From Pygmaiobacter massiliensis (lineage in GTDB: Bacteria > Bacillota > Clostridia > Oscillospirales > Ruminococcaceae): DNA of 64,000 nucleotides. A program made the translations under genes and the position numbers. Below are positions 27,044 through 35,911 of the stretch, one piece after another (position 1 is the first letter of the stretch; every line of letters begins with the position of its first letter). The notes under the pieces are model-generated. The model was given only the letters and a program-made list of their open reading frames with translations. It was not told where the DNA came from and did no database searches. Location of the stretch: NCBI RefSeq assembly GCF_900199435.1, contig NZ_OAML01000002.1, positions 682,001-746,000 on the forward strand, read 5' to 3'.

Positions 27044-27895
27044 TTAAATACCCAGGGTTTTGGAAAGAGCGACTGCATCGTTGTAAGCGGTTTCGAAAGA
27101 GCCGTCTGCGACCACTTTGTCAATAACTTTGTTTACAACTTCTGCGAGGTCATCGCTGCCTTTGGCCATAACGGCTGCTTTGCCAAAGTTGGCTTCTGCC
27201 GGGTCAAACTTAAAGTTTGCAACAGCGATTTTATCGTTGGTGGAGATGAGGCCTTCGCCCACTGCGCCGTCTACTACAAGGCCTGCAATGTTGCCGTTGG
27301 CAACTTCAAGGGCAAGTGCGGGATATTTTGCAAGCTCAAACAGCTCAGAATCGGGCAGAGCAGATTTGATGAGCAAAGACTGGACAGTGCCTTTCTGTGC
27401 GCCAATTTTCTGGCCTGCAAGAGACTCTTTGGTGGTGTAGGTATCTTCTTTGCCTTTCTGGACAATCAGCATCTGCTCGTCGCGCTGGTACACATTAGAG
27501 AAATCAATCTCTTCTGCACGCTCCGGGGTAACGGTGAAAGCTGCAATGCCGATATCCACTTGGCCGGATTTGACTGCCGGAATGATACCGTCGAAAGCCA
27601 TGTCTGTAACTTCCAGTTTTACACCCAGTTCGTCAGCAATCTGCTGAGCGAGCCAGATGTCGCAGCCAGCGAACTGTGCTTTTTCATCTTTAAATTCAAA
27701 CGGTGCATACTGGGCCTCGGTGCCGACAACCAGTTTGCCTTTTGCTTTAATTTTTTCTACCAGGCTTTCTTCTGCCGAAGCAGCAGCGCTGGAAGCGGGT
27801 GCAGAAGCTGCCGGAGCGCTGGATGCAGAACCGCCGCAAGCGACGAGGGAAAGCGCCATTGCCATTGCAAGGGCTACAGTAAGTAATTTTTTCAT
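27044..27895 (-). CDS. Amino-acid ABC importer, solute-binding lipoprotein
   Basis: A 283-residue SBP_bac_3-family protein. The signal peptide MKKLLTVALAMAMALS ends in the lipobox LVAC, so it is a membrane-anchored receptor. Family stretches include LVVGTEAQYAPFEFKDE, CDIWLAQQIADELGV and DIGIAAFTVTPERAEEIDFS. The ligand is a polar or cystine-like amino acid; which one cannot be read. The ATG at 27895 has GGAGGA 6 nt upstream. It heads the importer operon. Confidence 0.94.
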   Translation of the reverse strand: MKKLLTVALAMAMALSLVACGGSASSAPAASAPASSAAASAEESLVEKIKAKGKLVVGTEAQYAPFEFKDEKAQFAGCDIWLAQQIADELGVKLEVTDMAFDGIIPAVKSGQVDIGIAAFTVTPERAEEIDFSNVYQRDEQMLIVQKGKEDTYTTKESLAGQKIGAQKGTVQSLLIKSALPDSELFELAKYPALALEVANGNIAGLVVDGAVGEGLISTNDKIAVANFKFDPAEANFGKAAVMAKGSDDLAEVVNKVIDKVVADGSFETAYNDAVALSKTLGI

Positions 27896-27943
27896 AACAG
27901 TTCCTCCTGTGATGCTTGTTTGTATCTTTATCTCTTGTGTATT

Positions 27944-27971
27944 ATTATACACTTCTTTAAAAGTTTGTAAA
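27944..27971 (-). promoter_or_regulatory. Promoter of the amino-acid importer operon
   Basis: Reading leftward, TTTACA (27971-27966), a 16-nt spacer and TATAAT (27949-27944). Confidence 0.55.
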
Positions 27972-28042
27972 GCATTTTATGAAAAAATATACATATTTGT
28001 GATTCTATACAAAACCTTGCGCTCTCGCCCTGGTCGACACCG

Positions 28043-29197
28043 TCAAAACGCAAGCTTTGCTAACCGATTAAACGCTTTTTCCAGCGTTGCAGTGCCGGTG
28101 GTACAAGCAATACGGACATAGCCTTCTCCCGCTTTACCAAAGGCATTTCCCGGAATCATCGCCACGTGCGCTTCTTCCATTGCGCGGGCACAAAACTCAG
28201 CGGAGGTCAGCCCTGTCTTTTTGATGTTCATAAACAGGTAAAAGGTACCGCGCGGGGCCAATACCGAAGCATATGGCAGTTGGTTAATACGTTTTGCTGC
28301 ATAATATACACGGTTTTTATACTCTTCGGTGTATATTTTCTTTAATTCTTTATGCAGTCCCAATGCATGCAGTGCAGCACGCTGCGAAACAGAGGGTGCT
28401 GCGTAGACCATATTTTCGTTGATGCTCTTCATCGTTGCTGTGAGGTGCGGCTCGGCCACAATATAGCCGATGCGCCAACCCGTCATCATGTAATTTTTCG
28501 AAAAGCTATTGAGCGTGACGGTGCGCTCGGCCATGCCGGGCAATGAACGAAACGGCACAAAAGGCATTTCGTACATGTAATCAGTGTAAATTTCATCGCA
28601 GATTACTATCAGGTCAAACTCGTTTGCTATGCTTGCAATCATCTGGTAGCATTCCATATCGTAAGCGGCACCGGTGGGGTTGCAGGGGTTATTGAGGATG
28701 AGTGCCTTGGTTTTCGGCGTAATGGCCGCACGCAAGCGATCCTCGCGGATTTCAAATCCATCTTCTTCGCTGGTTTCCACCTCTACCGCACAGCCCAGTG
28801 CAAGCTCTACCTGCTGCTTGTAGGGTGTAAAGTAGGGAGAAAACAAAAGCACCTCGTCCTCCGGGTCAAGAATCGTCATCAACACCAGCTCCATGCCCAT
28901 GCAGCTGGAAGTGGTGACAAAGATTTGATTTTTCGCGAGATTCATCTCATATTCAGCCCGGTAAAAATTCTGGATCGCTTCAATCAATTCCGGGTCGCCT
29001 TGCGGGTTGGTATATTTGGTGTGGCCTGCCAACGCATCTTCCATCGCGGCATGAATAATGCGCTCGTCTGTGATAAAATCCGTATCACCAATGGATAAGT
29101 TGATGAGATCATCATACCGCTCCGAGGCATCTGCCGCTGTCTGCATCGGGGTGGCGCCGCTCTGCCAAAAACGTTTTGCTATCTGTTTGTGCTTCAT
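28043..29197 (-). CDS. Class I/II PLP aminotransferase
   Basis: A 384-residue fold-type I aminotransferase of the AspC/PatA type. Signatures are LNNPCNPTGAAY, ICDEIYTDYMY and the cofactor lysine in SFSKNYMMTGWRIGY. The amino-acid substrate is not deducible. I start at the ATG at 29197 (AAGAGA upstream), not the extended frame at 29248. It lies about 70 nt behind the LarA-type gene, so the two are likely co-transcribed and may act on one metabolite. Confidence 0.9.
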   Translation of the reverse strand: MKHKQIAKRFWQSGATPMQTAADASERYDDLINLSIGDTDFITDERIIHAAMEDALAGHTKYTNPQGDPELIEAIQNFYRAEYEMNLAKNQIFVTTSSCMGMELVLMTILDPEDEVLLFSPYFTPYKQQVELALGCAVEVETSEEDGFEIREDRLRAAITPKTKALILNNPCNPTGAAYDMECYQMIASIANEFDLIVICDEIYTDYMYEMPFVPFRSLPGMAERTVTLNSFSKNYMMTGWRIGYIVAEPHLTATMKSINENMVYAAPSVSQRAALHALGLHKELKKIYTEEYKNRVYYAAKRINQLPYASVLAPRGTFYLFMNIKKTGLTSAEFCARAMEEAHVAMIPGNAFGKAGEGYVRIACTTGTATLEKAFNRLAKLAF

Positions 29198-29267
29198 AAA
29201 AATCTCTTTTCTGCCCGGCATGGTGCTTATTTGCATGCCTTTGGCCAAATTCGTATTTTATAATCGA

Positions 29268-30545
29268 TTAAACGCGAGAGGCCAGCTTTGGGATTACCGT
29301 AGAGCCGTTAGGAATCACGTAAATGCTCTTGCCGTCCAAATCCAGCGCTGCCATAAGGTCTTCGGTGTTGTCGTAAGCAGTCATGCCCATCGCCGCAACA
29401 TCCTGCTTTGCAATATCTGAAAGCATGACAATACGATAACGCTGAGCCTGCTCGCAGTTTAGATAAAAGATATAACCGGGGATGGTAAAGCGCTCACGCA
29501 GCGTAGCATCCAGCGTGCCCTCTTTCAGCGGCTTCAGCCAGTCGAAATATTCGGCTGCACCACCGCCTTCACAGCACTGCATCAGCAGCACCAATGTTCC
29601 ACCGGGTTTCAGTGCGGATTCCACATTGTCGATTACCTTGCTGCCCTGATAGAGAGACATATCTTTTGGGTAGCCGCCGCAGCTGGTGATAACCACATCT
29701 GCTTTTTCAGCAATCGGCACCTCGTAAATGCGCTCTGCGGCATCGCAGGCCCGTTGCCATGCGTGCAGCCAGTGGCCCGAAAAAAGATAAGCCAGCTTCA
29801 TTTCTGCATTCATCACCAGGTTGATGATGAAAAGTTCCGGCACCATTGCCGCTGCTTCGCACATATCCTCATTAAGAGGGTTGCCCGGCAATACGCCTAC
29901 GCCAATCAGCGGGTTAGAGCGCGGTGCAAGCGGGTCCAACGAATGGGCATGATTCTGGCGAATCGCTTCCATCGAAGCAACGCCCGGCAGGATACTTTTG
30001 CGTCCGCCACCAAAACCTGCCATGACATGCTGCGTTGCCGCCCCTACACAGATAACTTTGCGGGTGGCAACATACGGGTTGATGGAAACCCGGGTGCCGC
30101 GCGAAGTAGTACCGATATAAACAAGGTCTTCGGCAAGGCAATCATGGTTGACAACTTGTACCCTATCGTAGATTTCAGCGGTGACTAGCTGGCGAAGCTC
30201 CCCTTCGGGGCCACCGATGTGCGTACCATTCGCGATAACAATGACGATATCTTCATCAGGCACGCTGCATTCTTCATTTAAATAAGTAATGAGATGCGGT
30301 ATCACAAGGTCTTGCCGCATCCAAAAACGAGACATATCGCTAACGACAAGCGCGAGCTTGTCTCCTTTTTTTGCATACTCCCGAAGCGGCGGTGCGTCGA
30401 TGGCGTTGTTAAGAGAAGCATAAAGTGCCTTTTTAATATCTTCAATGGGAGGAATCTCATTCCCTTTTAGCTCCGCAAGGACGCCAGCTTCTTCCAGCGG
30501 AAGTTCTACTGCTCCGCGGCCATATTCAAAGTGATAGTTTTTCAA
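29268..30545 (-). CDS. LarA-family nickel-pincer racemase-like protein
   Basis: A 425-residue member of the lactate racemase LarA family (DUF2088). All catalytic positions of the lactobacillus enzyme appear: His109 in NGTHIGG, His173 and Lys183 in QHVMAGFGGGRKS, and His199 in RQNHAHS. Lys183 is the residue expected to hold the nickel pyridinium pincer cofactor. Many family members racemise or epimerise 2-hydroxy acids other than lactate, so the substrate is open. The cofactor genes larB, larC and larE are not in this window. Confidence 0.87.
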   Translation of the reverse strand: MKNYHFEYGRGAVELPLEEAGVLAELKGNEIPPIEDIKKALYASLNNAIDAPPLREYAKKGDKLALVVSDMSRFWMRQDLVIPHLITYLNEECSVPDEDIVIVIANGTHIGGPEGELRQLVTAEIYDRVQVVNHDCLAEDLVYIGTTSRGTRVSINPYVATRKVICVGAATQHVMAGFGGGRKSILPGVASMEAIRQNHAHSLDPLAPRSNPLIGVGVLPGNPLNEDMCEAAAMVPELFIINLVMNAEMKLAYLFSGHWLHAWQRACDAAERIYEVPIAEKADVVITSCGGYPKDMSLYQGSKVIDNVESALKPGGTLVLLMQCCEGGGAAEYFDWLKPLKEGTLDATLRERFTIPGYIFYLNCEQAQRYRIVMLSDIAKQDVAAMGMTAYDNTEDLMAALDLDGKSIYVIPNGSTVIPKLASRV

Positions 30546-30616
30546 TCTTTCCCATGCCTTTCTTTGCTACGCCTTTATTTTATCTAAGCGCATTATAGAT
30601 GTTTGTTTTATACATT

Positions 30617-30645
30617 ATATTAGCGCAATTATGTATATAATGCAA
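30617..30645 (-). promoter_or_regulatory. Promoter of the LarA-type/aminotransferase operon
   Basis: Reading leftward, TTGCAT (30645-30640), a 17-nt spacer and TAATAT (30622-30617). Confidence 0.5.
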
Positions 30646-30706
30646 GTATATACAACAATTCTTAGATTTTCAATTACCCACAAGTTAATTTTCGCAAAAA
30701 TAAAGC

Positions 30707-30765
30707 AAAAACAGGGCTTCGCCTTTTCGTCTTAAAGTACAAAAAGAGAAGTCCTGTTTTATAAA
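30707..30765 (-). terminator. Terminator of the SCIFF operon
   Basis: Stem AAAACAGGGCTTC (30707-30719) with GAAGTCCTGTTTT (30748-30760, one G-U pair) and a long AT-rich loop, 13 nt after the decarboxylase stop. Confidence 0.6.
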
Positions 30766-30777
30766 ATCAAACCAAAG

Positions 30778-32142
30778 CTATTTTGTTCGGTCAGCGGTAA
30801 AGCCTTTCGCAACCACTTCTACCGTTGTGATGTGGTAACGCTCAAACAAAGCAGCATGCGTAAGGGTCAATATCTCGCCGCTGACCGCAATTGGCACCGC
30901 AGGCGGGCAAGAAACTGTGGGGCTACCGCAAATGCGGCCAACCGCCTGCTGTACCGGCAGCTGCTCATGAGGGGCAAAAACAGCCTCGCGCAGCGTCATG
31001 CAGCATTTGGCAGGCGCAAAATCAAATGCAATCGGCGCCCGCGCCGGTTTTACTTTGAGCATCGCAAGTGCCTTTTCTATACGGATAAAATCAAGCTCCG
31101 TATTGTATGGCGTTGCCATCAGCACCAGCTGGTCTGCATCGGCAAATTCGCATTCCACCGCTCCTGCGCGCAGCAAATCTGCAAGCTCATAGCCGGTATA
31201 TCCCATCTGCGCTGCGTCCACAACCAGTTTCAGCGGCTCCGTTTGGCGCACGGCACAACCTGTCTTTTGCAGTTGTTCGCACAGCCCTACCAGACGGTCT
31301 GCGCAGCGTTGCAGACGCTCAGGGTAATCCTGTGCCAAGGCACGATTACAAAGGTCAAGCGACTGCAAAATGAGGTAAGAGGGGCTGGTAGAGCCGAACA
31401 GCGCCAACGCGCTGCGTGCCTCTGCCACCCATTCCGGGCAGGTGTGCCCAATCTGCAAATAGGCGCCTCCCGTCAGTACGGGCAGCGTTTTATGCCCCGA
31501 ATCGCAGCACGCCGCTGCGCCGAGGTCGATAGGATGTGCAGACTGCGGCAAAAACTTGAGGTAAGCCCCATGTGCATTGTCTACCAAAAGTGGCACGTCG
31601 TACGCCGCACACACTTTGGCAAGGCCGGCAATGTCTTGCTGCTGGCCAAGGTAATCGGGCGAAGTCACATAGACAGCCGCCGGGCGCATCTGTTCTTCTG
31701 CCAGTGCTGCTTTTAGCTCGGCCGGGGTAATGGGGCAGCTGCAAAGGCCGCCCGGAGTTGACGGGTATAGCCAGCAGACCTCGGCATCCAGCAACGCACA
31801 GGCATAAATAAAGGTTTTGTGCACATTGCGTGCCGCTAAAATGCGCGGCGCATCTCCTCTGCGCGCCGCACGGCTAACAGCAAGCGAAAGCATTGCGCGA
31901 ATGCACTGAGAAGAACCTTCTGTAGAATAAAAGGTGTGCGCCGTACCAAAAAGTGCCGTTGCATTGCGCTCGCTTTCGGCAATAATACCGTCAGCCTCGT
32001 AAAGTGCATCTGCACCCCTTATTTCAGTGATATCCCACGGCTCGCAGCCCAGCTGTACCGCGCCCTTATGGCCTGGCATATGCAGGCGAGAAGTTTCCGC
32101 TTTCTGATAGCGCTGCACAAAATCCCAGATTGGTGTCGTCAT
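30778..32142 (-). CDS. Orn/Lys/Arg decarboxylase-family PLP enzyme, short form
   Basis: A 454-residue fold-type I PLP enzyme. Typical stretches are RLHMPGHKG near the N-terminus, TSPDYLGQQQDI, VDNAHGAYLKF and the cofactor lysine in DSGHKTLPVLTGGAY. It is much shorter than the 700-residue inducible decarboxylases and close in size to B. subtilis YaaO-like proteins. The substrate is a basic amino acid by family only. It starts 3 nt after the SCIFF maturase stop, so it belongs to that transcript; the biosynthetic arginine decarboxylase is the separate gene at 41952. Confidence 0.85.
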   Translation of the reverse strand: MTTPIWDFVQRYQKAETSRLHMPGHKGAVQLGCEPWDITEIRGADALYEADGIIAESERNATALFGTAHTFYSTEGSSQCIRAMLSLAVSRAARRGDAPRILAARNVHKTFIYACALLDAEVCWLYPSTPGGLCSCPITPAELKAALAEEQMRPAAVYVTSPDYLGQQQDIAGLAKVCAAYDVPLLVDNAHGAYLKFLPQSAHPIDLGAAACCDSGHKTLPVLTGGAYLQIGHTCPEWVAEARSALALFGSTSPSYLILQSLDLCNRALAQDYPERLQRCADRLVGLCEQLQKTGCAVRQTEPLKLVVDAAQMGYTGYELADLLRAGAVECEFADADQLVLMATPYNTELDFIRIEKALAMLKVKPARAPIAFDFAPAKCCMTLREAVFAPHEQLPVQQAVGRICGSPTVSCPPAVPIAVSGEILTLTHAALFERYHITTVEVVAKGFTADRTK

Positions 32143-32145
32143 TGC

Positions 32146-33519
32146 CTAGACTTCACTTTCTGCCACTTTCATCATGATGGCACATTCCATGCGTTTTTTA
32201 AACAGCTCACAGCCGTACTCATAGATGCCCGTAATGCTGCCGGTTGCGTGATAAGCGTTTGCGGCACAGCCACCAGAGCAATACAGTTTTGCCCAGCAAT
32301 CTTTGCACTCAGGGCGTGCATAGGCATTGCACTGTTTAAACTCATCGCGCACCGCGGTATTGGTGACGCCATCCCAAATGTTGCCCATGCTGTATTTTTC
32401 ATCGCCAACAAACTGGTGGCAGGGGTAAAGCTCGCCCCAGGGGGTAACGGCCATATATTCGGTACCGGAGCCACAGCCAGAAATGCGTTTGTAAATGCAA
32501 GGGCCGTGGGTAAGGTCGATCATGTAATGATAAAAAGTAAAGCCGTGGCCCTCTTTTTTACGTTTTAGCATTTCAGTCGCAAGCAGCTCATACTGGCGGA
32601 ACAGCTCCGGCAAATCTTGCTCTGTCAGTGCATACGGGTCTTCGGGAGCACAAACAACCGGCTCCATGCTCAGCTCGGTAAAGCCCATATCGGCCATGTG
32701 GAAAATGTCGTTCGTAAAATCCACATTGGCGTGGGTAAATGTGCCGCGCATATAGTAGCCTTTGCCGCCGCGGCTTTCCACCAGCTTTTTAAACTTGGGC
32801 ACAATGGTGTCATAGCTGCCTTCGCCAGCGTAGTTCACACGCAGGCGGTCATGTACTTCTTTGCGTCCGTCAAGGCTCAACACTACGTTGTGCATCTCTT
32901 TGTTCGCAAATTCAATCACATCGTCATCAATCAGAACACCATTGGTGGTAAGGGTGAAACGAAATTTCTTGTGATGAATCGGTTCCTGCTCACGGGCATA
33001 AGCCACCAGCTGTTTTACTACATCCCAGTTCATCAGCGGTTCGCCGCCGAAGAAATCCACCTCAAGATTGGTACGTGTGCCGGAATGAGCGATAAGAAAA
33101 TCAAGCGCCTGCTTGCCAACTTCAAAGCTCATCAGTGCACGGTCGCCCTGATATTTGCCCTGGCTGGCAAAGCAGTACGAGCAGTTGAGGTTGCAGGTGT
33201 GGGCCACGTGCAGGCAAAGGGCCTTCACGACCTCATTTTTATTTTTAAAGTCAAACGCGAGGTCGGCATAAGTATCCTCGGTGAACAGTTTTTTGTCATT
33301 TTTCAGTGTTTCAATGTCTTCATAGCAGGCGGCAAGCTCTTCGCGGGTAACATCGGCGCGGTCTGCGTATTTCTGAAGCATCGCTGCAACAATTTCCTCA
33401 CGCGGGGTGGTGCTGTAAAGAGCAATCATGTCATAAGCCACTTCGTCCACCACGTGAACAGCGCCGCTGCAGGTATCGAGAACGATATTATATCCGTTGA
33501 GTTGATATTGATGAACCAT
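32146..33519 (-). CDS. scfB: SCIFF peptide maturase (radical SAM, SPASM-type)
   Basis: A 457-residue radical SAM enzyme of the six-cysteine-peptide maturase family, known in CteB and Tte1186 to make a thioether in the SCIFF peptide. An N-terminal peptide-binding region is followed by the SAM-cluster motif HTCNLNCSYC (Cys109, 113, 116), the FFGGEPLMNW motif, and a cysteine-rich SPASM-type tail: CGSGTEYMAV, ELYPCHQF, CKDCWAKLYCSGGC. The ATG at 33519 with AGGAAA upstream is used. The SCIFF gene is 140 nt upstream. Confidence 0.95.
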   Translation of the reverse strand: MVHQYQLNGYNIVLDTCSGAVHVVDEVAYDMIALYSTTPREEIVAAMLQKYADRADVTREELAACYEDIETLKNDKKLFTEDTYADLAFDFKNKNEVVKALCLHVAHTCNLNCSYCFASQGKYQGDRALMSFEVGKQALDFLIAHSGTRTNLEVDFFGGEPLMNWDVVKQLVAYAREQEPIHHKKFRFTLTTNGVLIDDDVIEFANKEMHNVVLSLDGRKEVHDRLRVNYAGEGSYDTIVPKFKKLVESRGGKGYYMRGTFTHANVDFTNDIFHMADMGFTELSMEPVVCAPEDPYALTEQDLPELFRQYELLATEMLKRKKEGHGFTFYHYMIDLTHGPCIYKRISGCGSGTEYMAVTPWGELYPCHQFVGDEKYSMGNIWDGVTNTAVRDEFKQCNAYARPECKDCWAKLYCSGGCAANAYHATGSITGIYEYGCELFKKRMECAIMMKVAESEV

Positions 33520-33614
33520 CTTTGTTTCCTCGTTTCTTATAAAAAAGCGCAAAACTGCAGGGCTTGCAGCGCTGCGCCCATATAAACTGTAAGGGGACGA
33601 AAACCCCTGCACAG

Positions 33615-33646
33615 AAAAACTGCCGCCTCAGTGTAAGGCGGCAGTT
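33615..33646 (-). terminator. Terminator between scfA and scfB
   Basis: An 11-bp perfect stem, AACTGCCGCCT (33646-33636) with AGGCGGCAGTT (33628-33618), ends leftward in TTTTT. It lies between precursor and maturase genes, so it probably gives more precursor than maturase message. Confidence 0.8.
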
Positions 33647-33659
33647 CGTTCCAAAAATC

Positions 33660-33803
33660 TTACTTGTTGTTTTCGCACTCCTGGTTAGCCACGCCGCAGG
33701 AAGTTTTGCAAGCAGACTGGCAGGAAGTCTGGCACTCACCGCAGCCGCCGTTTTTTGCGCTCTCGCAGAGGTTGCGGGTTTCGATCGTTTTGATTCTTTC
33801 CAT
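33660..33803 (-). CDS. scfA: SCIFF ribosomal peptide precursor (six cysteines in forty-five residues)
   Basis: A 47-residue peptide, MERIKTIETRNLCESAKNGG followed by CGECQTSCQSACKTSC and GVANQECENNK. The core matches the nearly universal clostridial SCIFF peptide. Cysteines fall at 13, 21, 24, 28, 32, 36 and 43, seven instead of the usual six, the extra one at 13. Residue 37, a threonine in the studied CteA-type peptides as I recall, is glycine. GGGAGA lies 7 nt before the ATG. It is modified by the maturase at 32146; its final role is unknown. Confidence 0.93.
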   Translation of the reverse strand: MERIKTIETRNLCESAKNGGCGECQTSCQSACKTSCGVANQECENNK

Positions 33804-33998
33804 GATGATATCTCCCATCTTTTTTGCTCTTGCGCTGCGCTGTTGATAGGCCAAACTACTTTCATTTATAGTAAGCCTGTTTCACTTTGCACGCTAAAAT
33901 TCATATTTTTAAATGTAACATATTCCCCCTTTTCTGTCAAGGTGTGCGGGGGCGAAAACGCAGCGCGCAGAGTCTTTTGGAAAAGTTTATGCAGGCAG

Positions 33999-34027
33999 TT
34001 GACAAATTATCGCTTGCCCGCTAAAAT
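33999..34027 (+). promoter_or_regulatory. Promoter of the marR-MATE-acetyltransferase operon
   Basis: TTGACA (33999-34004), a 17-nt spacer and TAAAAT (34022-34027). This is one of the closest matches to consensus in the window, as expected for a promoter controlled by repression. Confidence 0.75.
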
Positions 34028-34064
34028 TAGTTAAGCTATTTTAATTAAATTTGGTTAACTAATT
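34025..34064 (+). promoter_or_regulatory. Probable operator of the MarR-type regulator
   Basis: A perfect 10-bp inverted repeat, AATTAGTTAA (34025-34034) and TTAACTAATT (34055-34064), overlaps the -10 box and reaches the ribosome site. A TTAATTAAATT stretch lies between the arms. The place fits autorepression. Confidence 0.6.
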
Positions 34065-34077
34065 GGAAGGACTGTAT

Positions 34078-34530
34078 ATGGATTTACAAGAAACGCTAAA
34101 CCGCTACTTTTACAACCAAACAATTAACGAGCTGCGGCTGATGAACGAATCTGCTTCTGATTTGACTATCTCTTATAACAGCCTGCTCTACCTTGATATT
34201 ATCTCCTGCATGCCGCAATGCACCGTGAGCGCTCTCGCTTCGGCGCTGCACGTTTCAAAGTCTGCTGTTACAATGAAGATCGGTGAACTCGCAGCACAAG
34301 GATTAATTGTCAAAACACAAAGCAGCGAGGATAAGCGGATTTTTCATTTAACCTTAAGCCCTGAGGCTGGAGAGATTTATAAGTTTTACGATGCCGCTTT
34401 GTATCGCGCTGTGCAAAAGGCGCAAAGCACCTACACCCCGGCAGAACTGGATACGTTTTGCCGCATTTTAAACGACATTGGCGCAGCCTACATTGAAAAA
34501 ACAGCTTCGTCACAGCCTCTTGCGCCCTAA
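34078..34530 (+). CDS. MarR-type transcription regulator
   Basis: A 150-residue winged-helix regulator. The helix-turn-helix is in VSALASALHVSKSAVTMKIG, followed by the wing LIVKTQSSEDKRIFHLTLS, a standard MarR layout. A TTG at 34063 is in frame, but GGAAGG lies 7 nt before the ATG at 34078, so I start there. It heads an operon with the MATE pump and the BltD-like acetyltransferase and probably represses them through the inverted repeat in its promoter, with release by a pump substrate (inferred). Confidence 0.88.
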   Translation: MDLQETLNRYFYNQTINELRLMNESASDLTISYNSLLYLDIISCMPQCTVSALASALHVSKSAVTMKIGELAAQGLIVKTQSSEDKRIFHLTLSPEAGEIYKFYDAALYRAVQKAQSTYTPAELDTFCRILNDIGAAYIEKTASSQPLAP

Positions 34531-34564
34531 GTTTCAAGCACTTTTCGAAAGGATTTTTTATTTT

Positions 34565-35896
34565 ATGCAAAACAAACTTGGGCAGGATTTCACCCTGCCC
34601 CGATTGCTACGTTTTACCGCCCCTTCTGCATTAATGCTGATGTTTATGGCGCTTTACCAGATGGTGGACGGCATCTTCGTTTCCAACTTTGTCGGCGAAA
34701 ACGCACTTTCGGCGTTGAACATCGCCTACCCAATCCCCAGTGTGTTGATTGCAGTTTCCGTCATGCTCTCCACCGGCGGCAGCGCACTGGTTGCCCGTAC
34801 CATGGGCGAGAAAAAGCCCCAACAGGCAAAACAAGACTTTTCACTCATTGTTGTAACTGGTGTAATCATCGGCATTCTTTTTGCGGTTGTCGGGCTATGC
34901 TTTCTCCCCTCGCTGGTGCGCGCCCTCGGTGCAACCGACCTGCTGTATGAGGACTGCTATAATTACCTGTTTCCGCTTATCGTCTCTGCACCGGCGGCAA
35001 TGCTGCAAATGCAGTTTCAGGGCTTTTTGGTCACCGCAGGCAAACCGCATCTCGGCTTGGCGCTCACGGTCATTGGCGGCGTAATCAACCTGCTGCTCGA
35101 CTATCTGTTTATCGTAGAGCTGAAAATGGGCGTTACAGGTGCAGCGCTCGGTACCGCTGCCGGATACATTGTGCCGGCAATGATCGGCCTTTGCTACTTC
35201 GCCTTTGTTAGAAAAGGCTCACTTTGCCTTGTTCGCCCGAAATTTCGGCCTGCGGCCTTGGGCGAAGCCTGCTTTAACGGCTCTTCCGAAATGGTCACCA
35301 ATCTTGCGGTTGCCATTACCACGCTGATGTTTAACAAAATCATGCTTGCCTACCAAGGTGAAAACGGTGTTGCAGCCATTACCATCGTGCTTTATGCGCA
35401 ATTTCTGCTAACGGCAATTTTCATCGGTTTTTCCAGCGGGGTGGCCCCTCTTTTCAGCTATAATCACGGCAATAAAAACTATGTGCAGATTCAAAAATTG
35501 TTCCGCAGCAGTTTATGGCTTATCGGCACTTTTTCAGTGCTGATGTTTGCCGTCGCATTTTTGTTTGCGGTGCCGATTATTTCTGTTTTCACAAGGCCGG
35601 ACAGCGCAGTTTTTGCGTTGACGGTGCGTGGCTTCCACCTGTTTGCTTTCAGCTATTTAATCACCGGCTTTAATATTTTCGCTTCCAGCCTTTTCACCGC
35701 TTTTTCCAACGGCAAAGCCTCGGCGTTTCTATCCTTTTTACGCACCTTTTTATTCCTGATTGCCAGCCTTCTTTTGCTGCCGCGTCTGCTTGGTGCTGAC
35801 GGCATCTGGCTTTCGGTTCCGCTGGCAGAGCTGCTTTCTCTGGTGGTTGCCGTGTGGCTGGTTATAGCAAATCGCGATTATTATCAATACTATTAA
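34565..35896 (+). CDS. MATE-family multidrug efflux transporter
   Basis: A 443-residue inner-membrane exporter with twelve predicted helices in two MatE halves. The start FTLPRLLRFTAPSALMLMFM followed by YQMVDGIFVSNFVGENALSA is typical of the DinF/NorM-like branch. It exports drugs or organic cations against sodium or protons. AAAGGA lies 11 nt before the ATG at 34565. The polyamine acetyltransferase behind it suggests cationic substrates. Confidence 0.9.
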   Translation: MQNKLGQDFTLPRLLRFTAPSALMLMFMALYQMVDGIFVSNFVGENALSALNIAYPIPSVLIAVSVMLSTGGSALVARTMGEKKPQQAKQDFSLIVVTGVIIGILFAVVGLCFLPSLVRALGATDLLYEDCYNYLFPLIVSAPAAMLQMQFQGFLVTAGKPHLGLALTVIGGVINLLLDYLFIVELKMGVTGAALGTAAGYIVPAMIGLCYFAFVRKGSLCLVRPKFRPAALGEACFNGSSEMVTNLAVAITTLMFNKIMLAYQGENGVAAITIVLYAQFLLTAIFIGFSSGVAPLFSYNHGNKNYVQIQKLFRSSLWLIGTFSVLMFAVAFLFAVPIISVFTRPDSAVFALTVRGFHLFAFSYLITGFNIFASSLFTAFSNGKASAFLSFLRTFLFLIASLLLLPRLLGADGIWLSVPLAELLSLVVAVWLVIANRDYYQYY

Positions 35897-35911
35897 AAAA
35901 GAGGGTTTAAT

